DNA of 64,000 nt from an uncultured Elusimicrobiales bacterium (GCA_934662565.1 CAKUKI010000002.1:1-64000); one strand, 5' to 3'. Shown: positions 15,970-24,789, counted from the first letter of the stretch. Notes: generated from the letters alone by a model not told the origin. Program-made: numbers and translations.

Positions 15970-16955
15970 GCATTATTATCCCTGTATATAATATGCAGGA
16001 CGAACTGCCCAAATGTTTGGAAAGCGTGGTTTGCCAAACTTTTACGGATTATGAAGTATTGGTCATTAACGACGGCTCCACCGATAACACCGCCCAAATC
16101 ATTCAAAATTTTAAGGAACAGCACCCGCATTTTATGTGCCTTACGCAACCCAATCAGGGGGTGGCGGCGGCGCGGAATGCGGGGCTTTTGCGCGCAGAGG
16201 GAACGTATGTTTGTTTTTTGGACGGCGACGATTTTTTAGAGCCGCATTTTTTACAACGCATGGTATCGGCCGCCCAAAAAACGGGGGCGGAGGTGTGCCT
16301 CTGCCCGCGCCCGGTGTATGAAATGCCTAGCGGAAAAATCATAACGGAAAAATTTACTTGTCCGCCGGTTCTGTGCGGGGCGGAAAAGGCCGCCGCGTTT
16401 GAATCTTTCCAAGCTGTTATGAGTGTATGCGGCAAACTGGTGCGGCGGGAGTGGCTCCAAAAAAATAATATCCGTTTTCCGTTGCAAACGGTGGCGGAAG
16501 ATATTTTGCCGTCTGTACAAATGTTGGCCCACGCTCCTAAAGTGGCCTTTGTGGCGGATACCGCCAGTTATTATTGCGTGGGGGGCAAAAATGCGCTTTC
16601 TTCGCGCGTGCAAGGTAAATTTAACGCGCTATTTACGGCGTTTATGCAGGCGCAGAAATGTTTGGTTAGCGCGGGCCTTTACGCCGCCTGTGTGCGCGGT
16701 TTTGAAAACGTGCGCTTAACGTGTTTGTTGAGCCATATTTCCGCGTTTGGGCTGACGGCCGAGGAGTGGCAGTTGGCAGTAGAAAACCGGGCGCAATTAT
16801 TAGCCGTACCGCTGGGCCTGTTGCGCGGGCGGGCGGCGGTGCTAAAGGTGCAGTTCTTCCTGCTGAAATTGTGTTTGCGGTGTGGGGTCAGTTATCCGCG
16901 CGTATGGGCCAAAATAGCGTGGCTTAAAAAATCAGCGTGCGGCAAGCGTGTGTAG
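15948..16955 (+). CDS. Glycosyltransferase family 2
   Basis: The 335-aa GT-A enzyme begins with VSIIIPVYN and has INDGSTDNT (about 42-50) for nucleotide-sugar binding, then LDGDD (about 89-93), the DxD-type metal site. It is an inverting GT2 enzyme of the envelope-polysaccharide type. It overlaps the preceding GT4 gene by 22 nt. At its 3' end it runs 24 nt into the convergent flippase gene, so no terminator fits between them. Confidence 0.85.
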   Translation: MFSRPQVSIIIPVYNMQDELPKCLESVVCQTFTDYEVLVINDGSTDNTAQIIQNFKEQHPHFMCLTQPNQGVAAARNAGLLRAEGTYVCFLDGDDFLEPHFLQRMVSAAQKTGAEVCLCPRPVYEMPSGKIITEKFTCPPVLCGAEKAAAFESFQAVMSVCGKLVRREWLQKNNIRFPLQTVAEDILPSVQMLAHAPKVAFVADTASYYCVGGKNALSSRVQGKFNALFTAFMQAQKCLVSAGLYAACVRGFENVRLTCLLSHISAFGLTAEEWQLAVENRAQLLAVPLGLLRGRAAVLKVQFFLLKLCLRCGVSYPRVWAKIAWLKKSACGKRV

Positions 16956-18443
16956 AAAAACCCGCCAATCCCCGCTATATTTAGTAAGCGCCCACAGTGC
17001 CGCCAAAAAGATAATGCCGCCTGTAAAAACCGTAAAAAACGGCGCGGAAAACGCACAAAACTTGGTGACGGCCGCCGCCGGAACCAGCGCAATTATATTT
17101 AAGGATAAAATCCGCACGCCGTCTAATAAAGACCGTCCATAAGCAATACCGGCAAAGTGTTTGGCAAATAAATATTTATTAATGGCAAAGCCTATCAAAC
17201 AGCACGCGGCTTGCAAATACGGGTACGCAAATGCACCCCAATAGTAAATCCCCGCAATTACCGCTCCGGTAAAAAGCAAATTGCTAACCAGTAAATAAGG
17301 CAGTGCCTCTTTTAATTTGCGTTGGGCGGCAAACAGGTTGTTTTGCATCATCACCGGCGCCAGTAAAACCATTACAAGCAGTAGCGGGCGCAAAAACGCC
17401 GCCGCCTCTCGGGCCGATTGGGCGGTAAAATTCCCGCGTTCAAAAAATAAGCGCACGATATCCGACGCATAAAAAGCCGTAAACACAAAAAGCGGCATCA
17501 GCAAAAAGAATAAAAAGCGGTTGGTACGCAAAAAATGCACGTTCAGCGCTTCGCCGTCTTGGCGGGCGGAATTTTCGCTTAATTGGATTTTGCTAACCCC
17601 TGTAATGCGCCAAGTGAGGATTTCCGTGGGGGCGTCCGCCAGTTGCTTGGCGTAATTGAGCGCGCTGACTAACCCACCCGCTAGACCGCTGATTAAATAA
17701 ACCGGAATAAGCGTATTAGCCAATCCCAGCAGTTCTAACAGTTGGCTGGTAAGTAAGTTTTTTTTAAGCCGCGTATGAAAAAAGCCAAGTTGGGGGGTAA
17801 AATCCCACCCGCACCGCGTTTTTAATAAATAGATAAATACGCCCATTTGCAGCACATTCGCCGCCAAAAAGCCGTACACCATGCTGATAATCCCCCATTG
17901 TTTGGCGCCTATTAGTAAACACGCCAGCGGGAACAGCGCATTGGCCGGAGCTAACCAAGCGGAGCCGAACAACTTGCGCATTTCCAACAGGCCGGATAAA
18001 TAAGAGGTAATTAATTGGCACGCAAACAACAGGCACACGGCACTAAGTAAATGGCTTTGGCCCGCTAGCAACGCGGGGGAAAAACGGGTCAGCGCGCGCG
18101 CGAGTGCGGTGGGGCAAAGAACCCCCGCCGCGGCTACTAATCCGCCTACAAAAATATAAAAACAGAAAACGGTATTCAGCAGATACATGCCGGATTTTGG
18201 GGCGGCTTTTTCGGCATTCATAGCCTCCGGAATAAAAACTGCGGCATTGACCCGCTGGGCAAAATTAACCGCCATGCCGCTAAGCATAATCAAATAAAAA
18301 TACAAGTCTGTATCCGGCCGCGTGCCAAAATACAGGGCCAATAAAATACTGTTCAAAAAGGAGCACGCCTTCCACGCCGTGGTGGAGCATACCGCCCACC
18401 ACGCGCCCTTTTGATAGGAAACAGGCTGAAAAAGGTTTCGCAT
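16932..18443 (-). CDS. MurJ/MVF-superfamily lipid-linked saccharide flippase
   Basis: The 503-aa protein has about 13-14 hydrophobic segments and matches the MVF (MurJ/MviN) superfamily. The N-terminal TDLYFYLIMLSG, the helix region NAAVFIPEAMN and ARQDGEALNVHF fit that family. It may flip lipid II (MurJ) or an undecaprenyl-linked glycan made by the neighbouring glycosyltransferases. A TATAAT box ends 7 nt before its ATG and there is no ribosome-binding site, suggesting a leaderless mRNA. It diverges from gatB and converges with the GT2 gene. Confidence 0.75.
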   Translation of the reverse strand: MRNLFQPVSYQKGAWWAVCSTTAWKACSFLNSILLALYFGTRPDTDLYFYLIMLSGMAVNFAQRVNAAVFIPEAMNAEKAAPKSGMYLLNTVFCFYIFVGGLVAAAGVLCPTALARALTRFSPALLAGQSHLLSAVCLLFACQLITSYLSGLLEMRKLFGSAWLAPANALFPLACLLIGAKQWGIISMVYGFLAANVLQMGVFIYLLKTRCGWDFTPQLGFFHTRLKKNLLTSQLLELLGLANTLIPVYLISGLAGGLVSALNYAKQLADAPTEILTWRITGVSKIQLSENSARQDGEALNVHFLRTNRFLFFLLMPLFVFTAFYASDIVRLFFERGNFTAQSAREAAAFLRPLLLVMVLLAPVMMQNNLFAAQRKLKEALPYLLVSNLLFTGAVIAGIYYWGAFAYPYLQAACCLIGFAINKYLFAKHFAGIAYGRSLLDGVRILSLNIIALVPAAAVTKFCAFSAPFFTVFTGGIIFLAALWALTKYSGDWRVFLHTLAAR

Positions 18444-18450
18444 ATTTGAT

Positions 18451-18458
18451 ATTATAAT
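18451..18458. promoter_or_regulatory. Palindromic -10 box shared by two divergent genes
   Basis: ATTATAAT is its own reverse complement, so both strands carry TATAAT in the same 8 bp. One reads towards the flippase (start 7 nt away), the other towards gatB (start 20 nt away, with AGGAG at 18464-18468). Confidence 0.55.
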
Positions 18459-18478
18459 AATTTAGGAGATAGATAACT

Positions 18479-19924
18479 GTGACAACCAAATTTGAACCTG
18501 TTATTGGACTGGAAATTCACGTCCAACTGGCCAGCAAAACCAAGTTGTTTTGCTCTTGCCCCAACGGCGTAGGGGATGATACTAAACCCAACACTGCCGT
18601 TTGCCCGCGCTGCACGGGTCAGCCCGGTGTACTGCCGGTACTGACGGAAGGCGCCGTGAAACTTGCCGTTAAGGCGGGCCTCGCGCTGGGGTGCACCATC
18701 AACGAATATTCCACCTTTTCGCGCAAACATTATTTTTATCCGGATTTGCCCAAAGGCTACCAAATCACACAGTTTGATAAACCGATTAACGGTGCCGGAA
18801 GTATTGAAATTACCTTCGGCCCTAAAGAAAATTTACAAAAAAAGAAGATTGGCATTCATCATGCCCATTTGGAAGAAGATGCCAGCAAATCCGTCCACTT
18901 TGAAGATTACTCTTTGATTGACTTTAACCGCGCGGGTTGCCCGCTACTGGAAATTGTTTCCATGCCGGATATGCGCAGCCCGGAAGAAGCCTATGCGTAT
19001 CTGACGGAAATTAAACGCCTGATGAAATGGGTGGAAGCCTCTAACTGCGATATGGAAAAAGGCGAACTGCGCGTAGATGTGAACGTGTCTTTGCGCCCTG
19101 TGGGGCAGGAAAAATTCGGCACCCGTTGCGAAATTAAAAACTTAAACTCTTTTAAGGCGGTTAAAGACGCCTTGTATTACGAAATCAACCGCCAGACGGA
19201 ACTGTTAAATAACGGCGGTCAAGTAGTACAGGAAACCCGCTTGTGGGATAAAGAACAAAACATCACGCGCCCCATGCGCTCCAAAGAGGACGCCTTGGAT
19301 TACCGCTATTTTCCGGAGCCGGATTTGCCGCCCATTGTGCTAAAACACGAATGGTTGGAAGAAGTCAAAAAACAAATGCCGGAATTGCCCGCCCAAAAAG
19401 AAGCCAAATTTATGGCGGCCGGATTAAACGCGTATGATGCCGGTGTGCTGACGTCGTCGTTAGACTTGGCCACTTATTTTGAAGCCGTGACGGCGAATAA
19501 AAAAGTGCCGGTTAAAACGGCTTCCAACTGGATTCAGACCGATTTGTTGGGTATGCTCCACGCGGAAAAGAAAGAAATTGCCCAAAGCCCCATTTCTGCC
19601 CAAACATTGGCAGAACTGTTGGAAATGGTGGAAGGCGGCAAAATTACCCGCAAACAGGGCCGCGACGTGTTTGATAAAATTTGGCAGGAGGGCGGCTCCC
19701 CCAAAGCCATTGTGGAAAAATTGGGTATGGTGCAAGTAAGCGACGAAGGCCAACTGGAAGAATGGGCCAAAGCCGCTATTGAAGCCAACCCCAAAGCAGT
19801 GGCCGATTATAAAAAAGGCAACAAGGCCGCTATAGGCGCTTTGGTGGGCGGGGTGATGAAAGCCAGCAAAGGCAAAGCCAACCCGCGGCTCATCAGCCAA
19901 CTGTTAGCCAAGTTGTTAGCCTAA
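18479..19924 (+). CDS. gatB: Asp-tRNA(Asn)/Glu-tRNA(Gln) amidotransferase subunit B
   Basis: The 481-aa subunit phosphorylates misacylated Glu-tRNA(Gln) (or Asp-tRNA(Asn)) and binds tRNA through its C-terminal YqeY-like tail. VIGLEIHVQL at the N-terminus, the cysteine cluster in CSCPNGVG and CPRCTGQPG, and FSRKHYFYPDLPKGYQ are family signatures. The start is GTG with AGGAG 10 nt upstream. gatC and gatA lie about 5.4 kb away, so the three subunits are not one operon. Confidence 0.95.
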   Translation: MTTKFEPVIGLEIHVQLASKTKLFCSCPNGVGDDTKPNTAVCPRCTGQPGVLPVLTEGAVKLAVKAGLALGCTINEYSTFSRKHYFYPDLPKGYQITQFDKPINGAGSIEITFGPKENLQKKKIGIHHAHLEEDASKSVHFEDYSLIDFNRAGCPLLEIVSMPDMRSPEEAYAYLTEIKRLMKWVEASNCDMEKGELRVDVNVSLRPVGQEKFGTRCEIKNLNSFKAVKDALYYEINRQTELLNNGGQVVQETRLWDKEQNITRPMRSKEDALDYRYFPEPDLPPIVLKHEWLEEVKKQMPELPAQKEAKFMAAGLNAYDAGVLTSSLDLATYFEAVTANKKVPVKTASNWIQTDLLGMLHAEKKEIAQSPISAQTLAELLEMVEGGKITRKQGRDVFDKIWQEGGSPKAIVEKLGMVQVSDEGQLEEWAKAAIEANPKAVADYKKGNKAAIGALVGGVMKASKGKANPRLISQLLAKLLA

Positions 19925-19937
19925 AAGGTTTTACAAG

Positions 19938-19975
19938 AAAAACAGCCGGTCCTTTTACAAGGGCCGGTTGTTTTG
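19938..19975. terminator. Bidirectional terminator between gatB and a pilin
   Basis: A 12-bp stem with two wobble pairs around CAGCCGG/CCGGTTG, flanked by A and T runs on both sides. It serves the two convergent genes. Confidence 0.75.
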
Positions 19976-19991
19976 TGTAAGGGTGCAAAGT

Positions 19992-20486
19992 TTAATCTAA
20001 CAAACAACCCTCCGCCCCGCATAGGTTTTTGCAAAGCCGGCGGCCTCGTTGCGTGACTCCGTTGCAACTTCTGTGTCCGGCGATCGGACTTCCCGCATGT
20101 TGAAAACCATAGCAAGAGCTGACGTTATGCCCACTGGGAGCAGTGACGGTAGTATTCCCCACATTCTCGCGGGTTAAACTGTCCCAAACGCAAAAATTAT
20201 TGGCATTTAAGTCCCAGCGGCTTTTGGCGCACACCATATCGTATTGCCAACCCAGTTCCGTGCACCCCGGTATTTCTATGTCCAAATCGGCCCAATAGTC
20301 CGGGTATTTCCCATTGGCAACATAATAAAGCTCAATCATTTCGCCCAGTTTTTTGCTGATGGTTTGTATTTCCGTAAAGCGGGCTTTATCCACCGCCAAC
20401 TGGTATTGCGGCAGGGCCGCCCCAGCCAAAATGCCGATAATTAACACAACTACTAATAATTCTATAAGGGTAAAACCTTTTTTCAT
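19992..20486 (-). CDS. Type IV pilin-like protein
   Basis: The 164-aa prepilin has a very short leader, MKKG, cut before FTLIE, mature Glu5 and the hydrophobic helix LLVVVLIIGILAGAALPQY. The C-terminal globular part contains eight or so cysteines (CTELGW, CAKSRW, CGAEGC). An AGGAGG site lies 6 nt before the ATG. Unlike the pilins at 12944, 28196 and 40208, it has no T-tract leader; instead a candidate structured RNA ending in a terminator lies just upstream, so the pilin may depend on read-through. Confidence 0.88.
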   Translation of the reverse strand: MKKGFTLIELLVVVLIIGILAGAALPQYQLAVDKARFTEIQTISKKLGEMIELYYVANGKYPDYWADLDIEIPGCTELGWQYDMVCAKSRWDLNANNFCVWDSLTRENVGNTTVTAPSGHNVSSCYGFQHAGSPIAGHRSCNGVTQRGRRLCKNLCGAEGCLLD

Positions 20487-20508
20487 AACAACCTCCTAGT
20501 CCAGCGGT

Positions 20509-20780
20509 ACATAAAAAAACGGCTGTCGTTGCCGAGCTACGCTAATAACCCAAGCAAAACAGCCGTGGCTTGCCGTTTTGGTAAACGGCAAGCACTCGGC
20601 ACAACCCGCATGGGTAATTAGTCCATACGGATTGTGCCTATAACGTGCTGTTTTTGGATTAGCGTATGCCTTTGACTGTTCAAAAGCTTGCCTTTTGCAA
20701 GGCTCCAAAAACAGATTCAAATTGTATTGGGCCCGTAAAGCCCGGTAAAAAACAGTTCGTTCCTTGGTACTGCCTAAGAT
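20509..20780 (-). ncRNA. Candidate structured RNA or leader upstream of pilin
   Basis: About 270 nt without a coding frame on the minus strand. A promoter (TTGCCC at 20814-20809, 16 nt, TAGAAT at 20792-20787) and a terminator (20566-20513) frame it. Stems seen: a perfect 11-bp hairpin (20568-20578 with 20583-20593), a long-range 9-bp pairing (20538-20546 with 20658-20666), GCCGAG/CTCGGC (20531-20536 with 20595-20600), and a GCACAA hairpin (about 20599-20638). In the last, two mismatched positions become G-U wobble only when read on the minus strand. I do not recognise a known family: it does not look like tmRNA, RNase P, SRP, 6S or a c-di-GMP riboswitch. Confidence 0.5.
20513..20566 (-). terminator. 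Terminator-like hairpin 27 nt before a pilin start
   Basis: On the minus strand, ACGGCTGT pairs with ACAGCCGT (20566-20559 with 20526-20519) and seven T follow. The long loop itself can pair upstream (20538-20546 with 20658-20666), so alternative folds are possible. Confidence 0.6.
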
Positions 20781-20786
20781 AAAAAT

Positions 20787-20814
20787 ATTCTAACAAATTT
20801 TTTTGGGTGGGCAA
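20787..20814 (-). promoter_or_regulatory. Promoter of the candidate RNA
   Basis: TTGCCC and TAGAAT with a 16-nt spacer on the minus strand; the same TTGCCC -35 is used by tRNA-Phe. Confidence 0.55.
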
Positions 20815-20891
20815 AATTCCTCCCCATTTCCTAAAAAGCTAAAAATGCTACAATAACCGTGTGTTAGTACGCGCACGCGTGAGATTTTATA

Positions 20892-20921
20892 TTGACCCAA
20901 GGGCAAAAATTCTGCTATTAT
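20892..20921 (+). promoter_or_regulatory. Promoter of the pal-cpoB-tolB operon
   Basis: TTGACC (20892-20897) and TATTAT (20916-20921) spaced by 18 nt, 37 nt before the pal start. Confidence 0.65.
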
Positions 20922-20958
20922 TTATAGGTAGACTCAATATTTAATAATGGAGATACAA

Positions 20959-21462
20959 ATGAAGAACTTATTGAAAGTAGTTTTGGTGTTGTCTTTAGCT
21001 GCCGGCTTGACCGCTTGCAAAAAGAACATTAAAGATGATGCCAACGCCGACTTGACCGCCGGCTCTTCCAGCGAAATGGTATTAGAAGAAACCACGACCG
21101 AAGTTGTTCCCGCTGTGGAACTGAGCTTGGGCACGGTACATTTTGCGTTGGATAAATACAATCTGACCGCGGAAAACCGCAAAGTATTGGAAGCCAATGC
21201 CAAGGCCATTAAAGCCAAAGCTGCCGAAGGCTTCAAAGTAGTGGTGGAAGGCAACTGCGACGATAGAGGCACCATCTCTTACAACATCGCCTTGGGCGAA
21301 AAGAGAGCCAACGAAGTAAAAGCCTATTACACCCGCTTGGGTATTGCGGCCGAAAACATTGCCGTTGTTTCTTACGGCGAAGAAAAACCGGTCTGCTACG
21401 AAGCTACGCAAAGCTGCTGGGCGAAAAACCGCCGCGCGGATACCGTACTTATCGTAAAATAA
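20959..21462 (+). CDS. pal: Peptidoglycan-associated lipoprotein
   Basis: The 167-aa lipoprotein has a signal peptide with lipobox LTAC (Cys about 22), an acidic linker, and an OmpA-like domain (about 60-167) with VHFALDKYNLT and EGNCDDRGTISYNIALGEKRA, which binds diaminopimelate in peptidoglycan. It anchors the outer membrane as part of Tol-Pal. I chose the ATG at 20959 (GGAG upstream), not an in-frame ATG at 20947. It is the first gene of pal-cpoB-tolB, an order reversed from the usual tolB-pal-cpoB. Confidence 0.92.
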   Translation: MKNLLKVVLVLSLAAGLTACKKNIKDDANADLTAGSSSEMVLEETTTEVVPAVELSLGTVHFALDKYNLTAENRKVLEANAKAIKAKAAEGFKVVVEGNCDDRGTISYNIALGEKRANEVKAYYTRLGIAAENIAVVSYGEEKPVCYEATQSCWAKNRRADTVLIVK

Positions 21463-21493
21463 CCAGTCTTTAGCAAAAGGAGCCCGAACCACT

Positions 21494-22192
21494 ATGAAAC
21501 AAGTGCTTAAACTTATTTTTATAGGAGGTTCGGGCTTTGCTTTATGCGGCTGTTTAGCCAGCGAGCGTGACATGGGCACGCTTAAATTACAGCTTAAAGA
21601 ATTGAACGATTCCATTTCCGTCTTGCAAACCAATCAGGCGGAGCTGGCTACCAAAATGGAAGAACTGACGCAAAGCCTTTCTGTTTCCAGCGAGAATTTA
21701 TCCCAGCTGGATACGCAAATGGCGCGTTTGTCCACTAAACTGGACGATTTATCCGCCACGGTGCGTACGCCTGTTCAGCCGGCGGCCCAAACTCCGGCTA
21801 CCCAGCAAGCGGCGGCTGTGTTGCCGTCTGACTTATTTAACGAGGCCAAAGGCCTGCTAGATAAACAATCCTATGCGGCGGCTGCTACCGGATTTAAGTT
21901 GTATATTTCCAAATATCCTACCAGTGAACAAGCCGAACAAGCTTATATTTATTTGGGGGATGCGTACGCGGCGGACGGCCAAGCCAAACCGGCGGCTATT
22001 GCGTATGCCACCTTATTGCAAAAGTTTCCTCAAAGTAAACTCACGGCCACTGCCCGTTTGAAATACGCGCGCAGCATTGTGCCCTTAGGCAAGACGGAAG
22101 AAGCCCGCCGTTATTTGGCGTCCGTCGTGCAAGAATTCCCTTCCACCCCGCAAGCCGAACAGGCCAAAGCGGAGTTGGCAAAATTAAAATAA
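21494..22192 (+). CDS. cpoB: Cell-division coordinator CpoB/YbgF-like lipoprotein
   Basis: The 232-aa protein has a signal peptide with lipobox LCGC, a coiled coil (about 28-85), an Ala/Gln/Pro linker, and a C-terminal TPR domain (about 110-232) with three repeats. This is the CpoB/YbgF architecture, which links Tol-Pal to peptidoglycan synthesis at the septum. A lipid anchor is less usual than the soluble periplasmic form in E. coli. An AAAGGAG-type site precedes the ATG. It sits between pal and tolB. Confidence 0.85.
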   Translation: MKQVLKLIFIGGSGFALCGCLASERDMGTLKLQLKELNDSISVLQTNQAELATKMEELTQSLSVSSENLSQLDTQMARLSTKLDDLSATVRTPVQPAAQTPATQQAAAVLPSDLFNEAKGLLDKQSYAAAATGFKLYISKYPTSEQAEQAYIYLGDAYAADGQAKPAAIAYATLLQKFPQSKLTATARLKYARSIVPLGKTEEARRYLASVVQEFPSTPQAEQAKAELAKLK

Positions 22193-22199
22193 CCGTTTT

Positions 22200-23513
22200 A
22201 TGAAAAATTTAATTAAGTACATTTTGCCGCTCATTTTATTAGTGGGCGTTGTGAGTGCCGCTTTTGCGCGGCCTAATACGGATGTTTACATTGGTATTAC
22301 CTCTTACGGTAGCCAAAGAGTACCCGCTTTAGGGTTGCCGGAATTTAATGCTCCGGCTAAAGCGCAAAATGCCGCGCAGGAAGTGCGCGACGTGTTGCGT
22401 GCGGACTTGATGTATATGCGCTATTTTGAGGTAAAAGAATCCGGCCCCGCTTTTAACGAAAAGCGCGTGTTGGACAGCGTAAGCGCTTGGGGCAAACAGG
22501 GCGCGGCGTATGTGCTGGCGGGGAGTGTGTCTTATGCGGAGCCGCATTACACTATCCGCCTGTATGTTTATGATGTCAGCACGCGCACGGCGGTATTTGC
22601 CAAGGCTTATAAAGGCACGCAATCCAGCTTGCGGCGCTTGGCCCATGTGGCGGCGGACCAGATTGTCAGTGCGCTAGTGGGTAAATGCGGTATTGCGGAT
22701 ACTAAAATTGCCTTTGCCAACGACGCCACCCGCAGAAAAGAAATTTATGTGGTGGATTACGACGGCCAAAATTTACAAAAATTAACGAACGATAAAAGTA
22801 TTGCCTTGCTGCCCCGTTGGTCCAAGGACGGACGGATTTATTACACCACTTACCGCTATGGCAATCCGGATATTTTTGCCATTGATATGAAGCTGGGCAA
22901 AATTGCGCCGGTGGTCATTCGCGGTGGGCTATCCTTAATCGGCGGTGTTTCGCCGGACGGAAAAGCATTAGTGTTTACCAGCTCCGGCGGCTCTAACCCC
23001 AGTATTTATGTATACAATTTGGAAACCCACAAAAAGACCCGCCTGACGAATAAAACGTCGGTGGACGGTTCGCCGTCTTACTCGCCGGACGGAAAGTATA
23101 TTACTTTTGTATCTAACCGGGCCGGTAATCCGCAAATTTATGTGATGAATTTGGAAACGGGCGATACCCGCCCTTTAACCCGCAGTTTCAACTGGTCGGA
23201 CTCTCCCCAATGGTCCCCTACCGGTGAATGGATTGTGTTTGCGGGGCGGGAGTCGCCGTATCATCCCATGGATATCTTTTTGGTGGACTTAACAGGCACG
23301 CAAATCCGCCGTTTAACGACGGACGCGGGCACGAACGAGGACCCCACTTGGTCCCCCGACGGGCGTTTTATTGCTTTTACCACCACGCGCAACAACGGCA
23401 AACGCCAGTTGTATGTAATGGATTTTGACGGCAGTGCCCCGCACTTAATTGCGGACCTGAAAGGCAACTCCTATACGCCGCACTGGAGTTTTGATAATAA
23501 TTGCAGACAATAA
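22200..23513 (+). CDS. tolB: Tol-Pal system protein TolB
   Basis: The 437-aa periplasmic protein has a signal peptide (about 1-23), an N-terminal alpha/beta domain, and a beta-propeller (about 185-437) with repeated SPDGK and WSPDG-type blades. It mediates Pal contact in the Tol-Pal complex. It starts 7 nt after cpoB with no clear ribosome-binding site, suggesting coupling. No tolQ, tolR or tolA is in the window. A bidirectional terminator begins at its stop codon. Confidence 0.92.
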   Translation: MKNLIKYILPLILLVGVVSAAFARPNTDVYIGITSYGSQRVPALGLPEFNAPAKAQNAAQEVRDVLRADLMYMRYFEVKESGPAFNEKRVLDSVSAWGKQGAAYVLAGSVSYAEPHYTIRLYVYDVSTRTAVFAKAYKGTQSSLRRLAHVAADQIVSALVGKCGIADTKIAFANDATRRKEIYVVDYDGQNLQKLTNDKSIALLPRWSKDGRIYYTTYRYGNPDIFAIDMKLGKIAPVVIRGGLSLIGGVSPDGKALVFTSSGGSNPSIYVYNLETHKKTRLTNKTSVDGSPSYSPDGKYITFVSNRAGNPQIYVMNLETGDTRPLTRSFNWSDSPQWSPTGEWIVFAGRESPYHPMDIFLVDLTGTQIRRLTTDAGTNEDPTWSPDGRFIAFTTTRNNGKRQLYVMDFDGSAPHLIADLKGNSYTPHWSFDNNCRQ

Positions 23514-23545
23514 AAAAGTCGGGCATACCGCCCGACTTTTTTTGT
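23513..23545. terminator. Bidirectional terminator between tolB and S8 protease
   Basis: AGTCGGGC and GCCCGACT form the stem, flanked by A6 and T7. Confidence 0.85.
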
Positions 23546-23583
23546 GAATGTTTAGCCGTGCCTCGCCATACCGCGGGGCCGCA

Positions 23584-24789
23584 TTAGCGGGGGCCCGCTT
23601 TGGCTTGCAAGTATTGAATCAGTTTTTGCGGGTTTACCAACAAAGACGTAAACTTTACCTCTTGCCAAACGCAGTTTTGCGTTTGATTGGTGGCGGCAAC
23701 GGCTTGTATAAACTCCTCTTTCGTTAAATCCGGCTTTACCTGTACGCTCAGCGCATATAAGCCCGCCACATACGGAACCGCCCACGAAAGCCCGCCGTTG
23801 GCATAATGCACATAATCTTTATTGCCGGTGGGAGAGGCTAACACGCGGAAATCCGTAGGAACCGTAATGTCTGTTATTTGGGAATAGAGCGGCAATTCAC
23901 TCTTATCAAACCAATAGGCCGGCCGGCAATAGGGCAGTTTGTCCGAGGCCGCCAGAGAATGGGCGCGGCTCAAGGTGAATACATCATTCGTGGTAAAAAC
24001 GGCCACTCCGTCGTCCTCCAAGGCTTTTTGGGCGGCGGCAAATTCTTCGGCGGCTAAATCATGGGGGCCAAACCCGCGGGAAATGGAAACAACCCGTATT
24101 TTTTGTGCGGCGGGCAACTGCCGGTTGAGTTCTGCCACCCGGCGCAACATGTGGGCTATGGGGCCGGCATCATACTGGTTTTCATCCGATTTCCCAAAAC
24201 TGGGCGCAAAGAGGAATAAATTTACTTGTGGGGCCACGCCCACGGTTTTGCCTGCCAAAATGGAAGCCACCGCGCTTGCGTGCATAGAACTGTCTTCTGC
24301 CTGTTGCCACCAAGGGTCTTCTTCATACCAGACCAGTTGGTTTTTGTATTCTTGGTGGGTGACCAATAAATTTTGGTCAATAATAGCAACAGATACGTTT
24401 TTCCCTGTAATGCCCTGTTTGTGTAAGGCGGCAACCCCCAACCCCGGTTTTTTGCCGTTTTGAAAGATTTTTTTGACCGAAAAACCTTTGGGTAATTTGT
24501 TTTTGGCAGGGAATTTTGTTTTGCTGTCAAATGTTAATATATCCGCTAATTCTTGGGCGGTGTATTGGCGGAAATCCCACGCTGAAATATCGCAGGAGCG
24601 TACATCCAAGGTGTGGGGTGCGGTAATTTTGTCCGGTTGGCCTTTTTGCAGAATTTCCGGGCATATCCAAGAAAAATCAGCCGCTTTGGGGCTGCGTTCA
24701 ATATGCGGCAAAACAAGCGGTTCCTGTGCGGCAAACAGGGGGAGGGACAAAACGGCCGTTAGGCTAAAAATGAGGGACAGTTTTTTCAT
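23584..24789 (-). CDS. Secreted subtilisin-like serine protease (S8)
   Basis: The 401-aa protein has a signal peptide (about 1-21), a pro-region of about 100 residues, and an S8 catalytic domain. The triad can be placed at D138 (VAIIDQN), H170 (SSMHASAVASILAG) and S335 (GGLSWAVPYVAG). The Asp and Ser motifs differ from the textbook DTG and GTSMA forms, but all three catalytic residues are kept. Substrate is unknown; a role in peptide feeding or envelope processing is plausible. I start at the ATG at 24789, not the GTG-type start at 24819 that lies within a terminator hairpin. Confidence 0.82.
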   Translation of the reverse strand: MKKLSLIFSLTAVLSLPLFAAQEPLVLPHIERSPKAADFSWICPEILQKGQPDKITAPHTLDVRSCDISAWDFRQYTAQELADILTFDSKTKFPAKNKLPKGFSVKKIFQNGKKPGLGVAALHKQGITGKNVSVAIIDQNLLVTHQEYKNQLVWYEEDPWWQQAEDSSMHASAVASILAGKTVGVAPQVNLFLFAPSFGKSDENQYDAGPIAHMLRRVAELNRQLPAAQKIRVVSISRGFGPHDLAAEEFAAAQKALEDDGVAVFTTNDVFTLSRAHSLAASDKLPYCRPAYWFDKSELPLYSQITDITVPTDFRVLASPTGNKDYVHYANGGLSWAVPYVAGLYALSVQVKPDLTKEEFIQAVAATNQTQNCVWQEVKFTSLLVNPQKLIQYLQAKAGPR

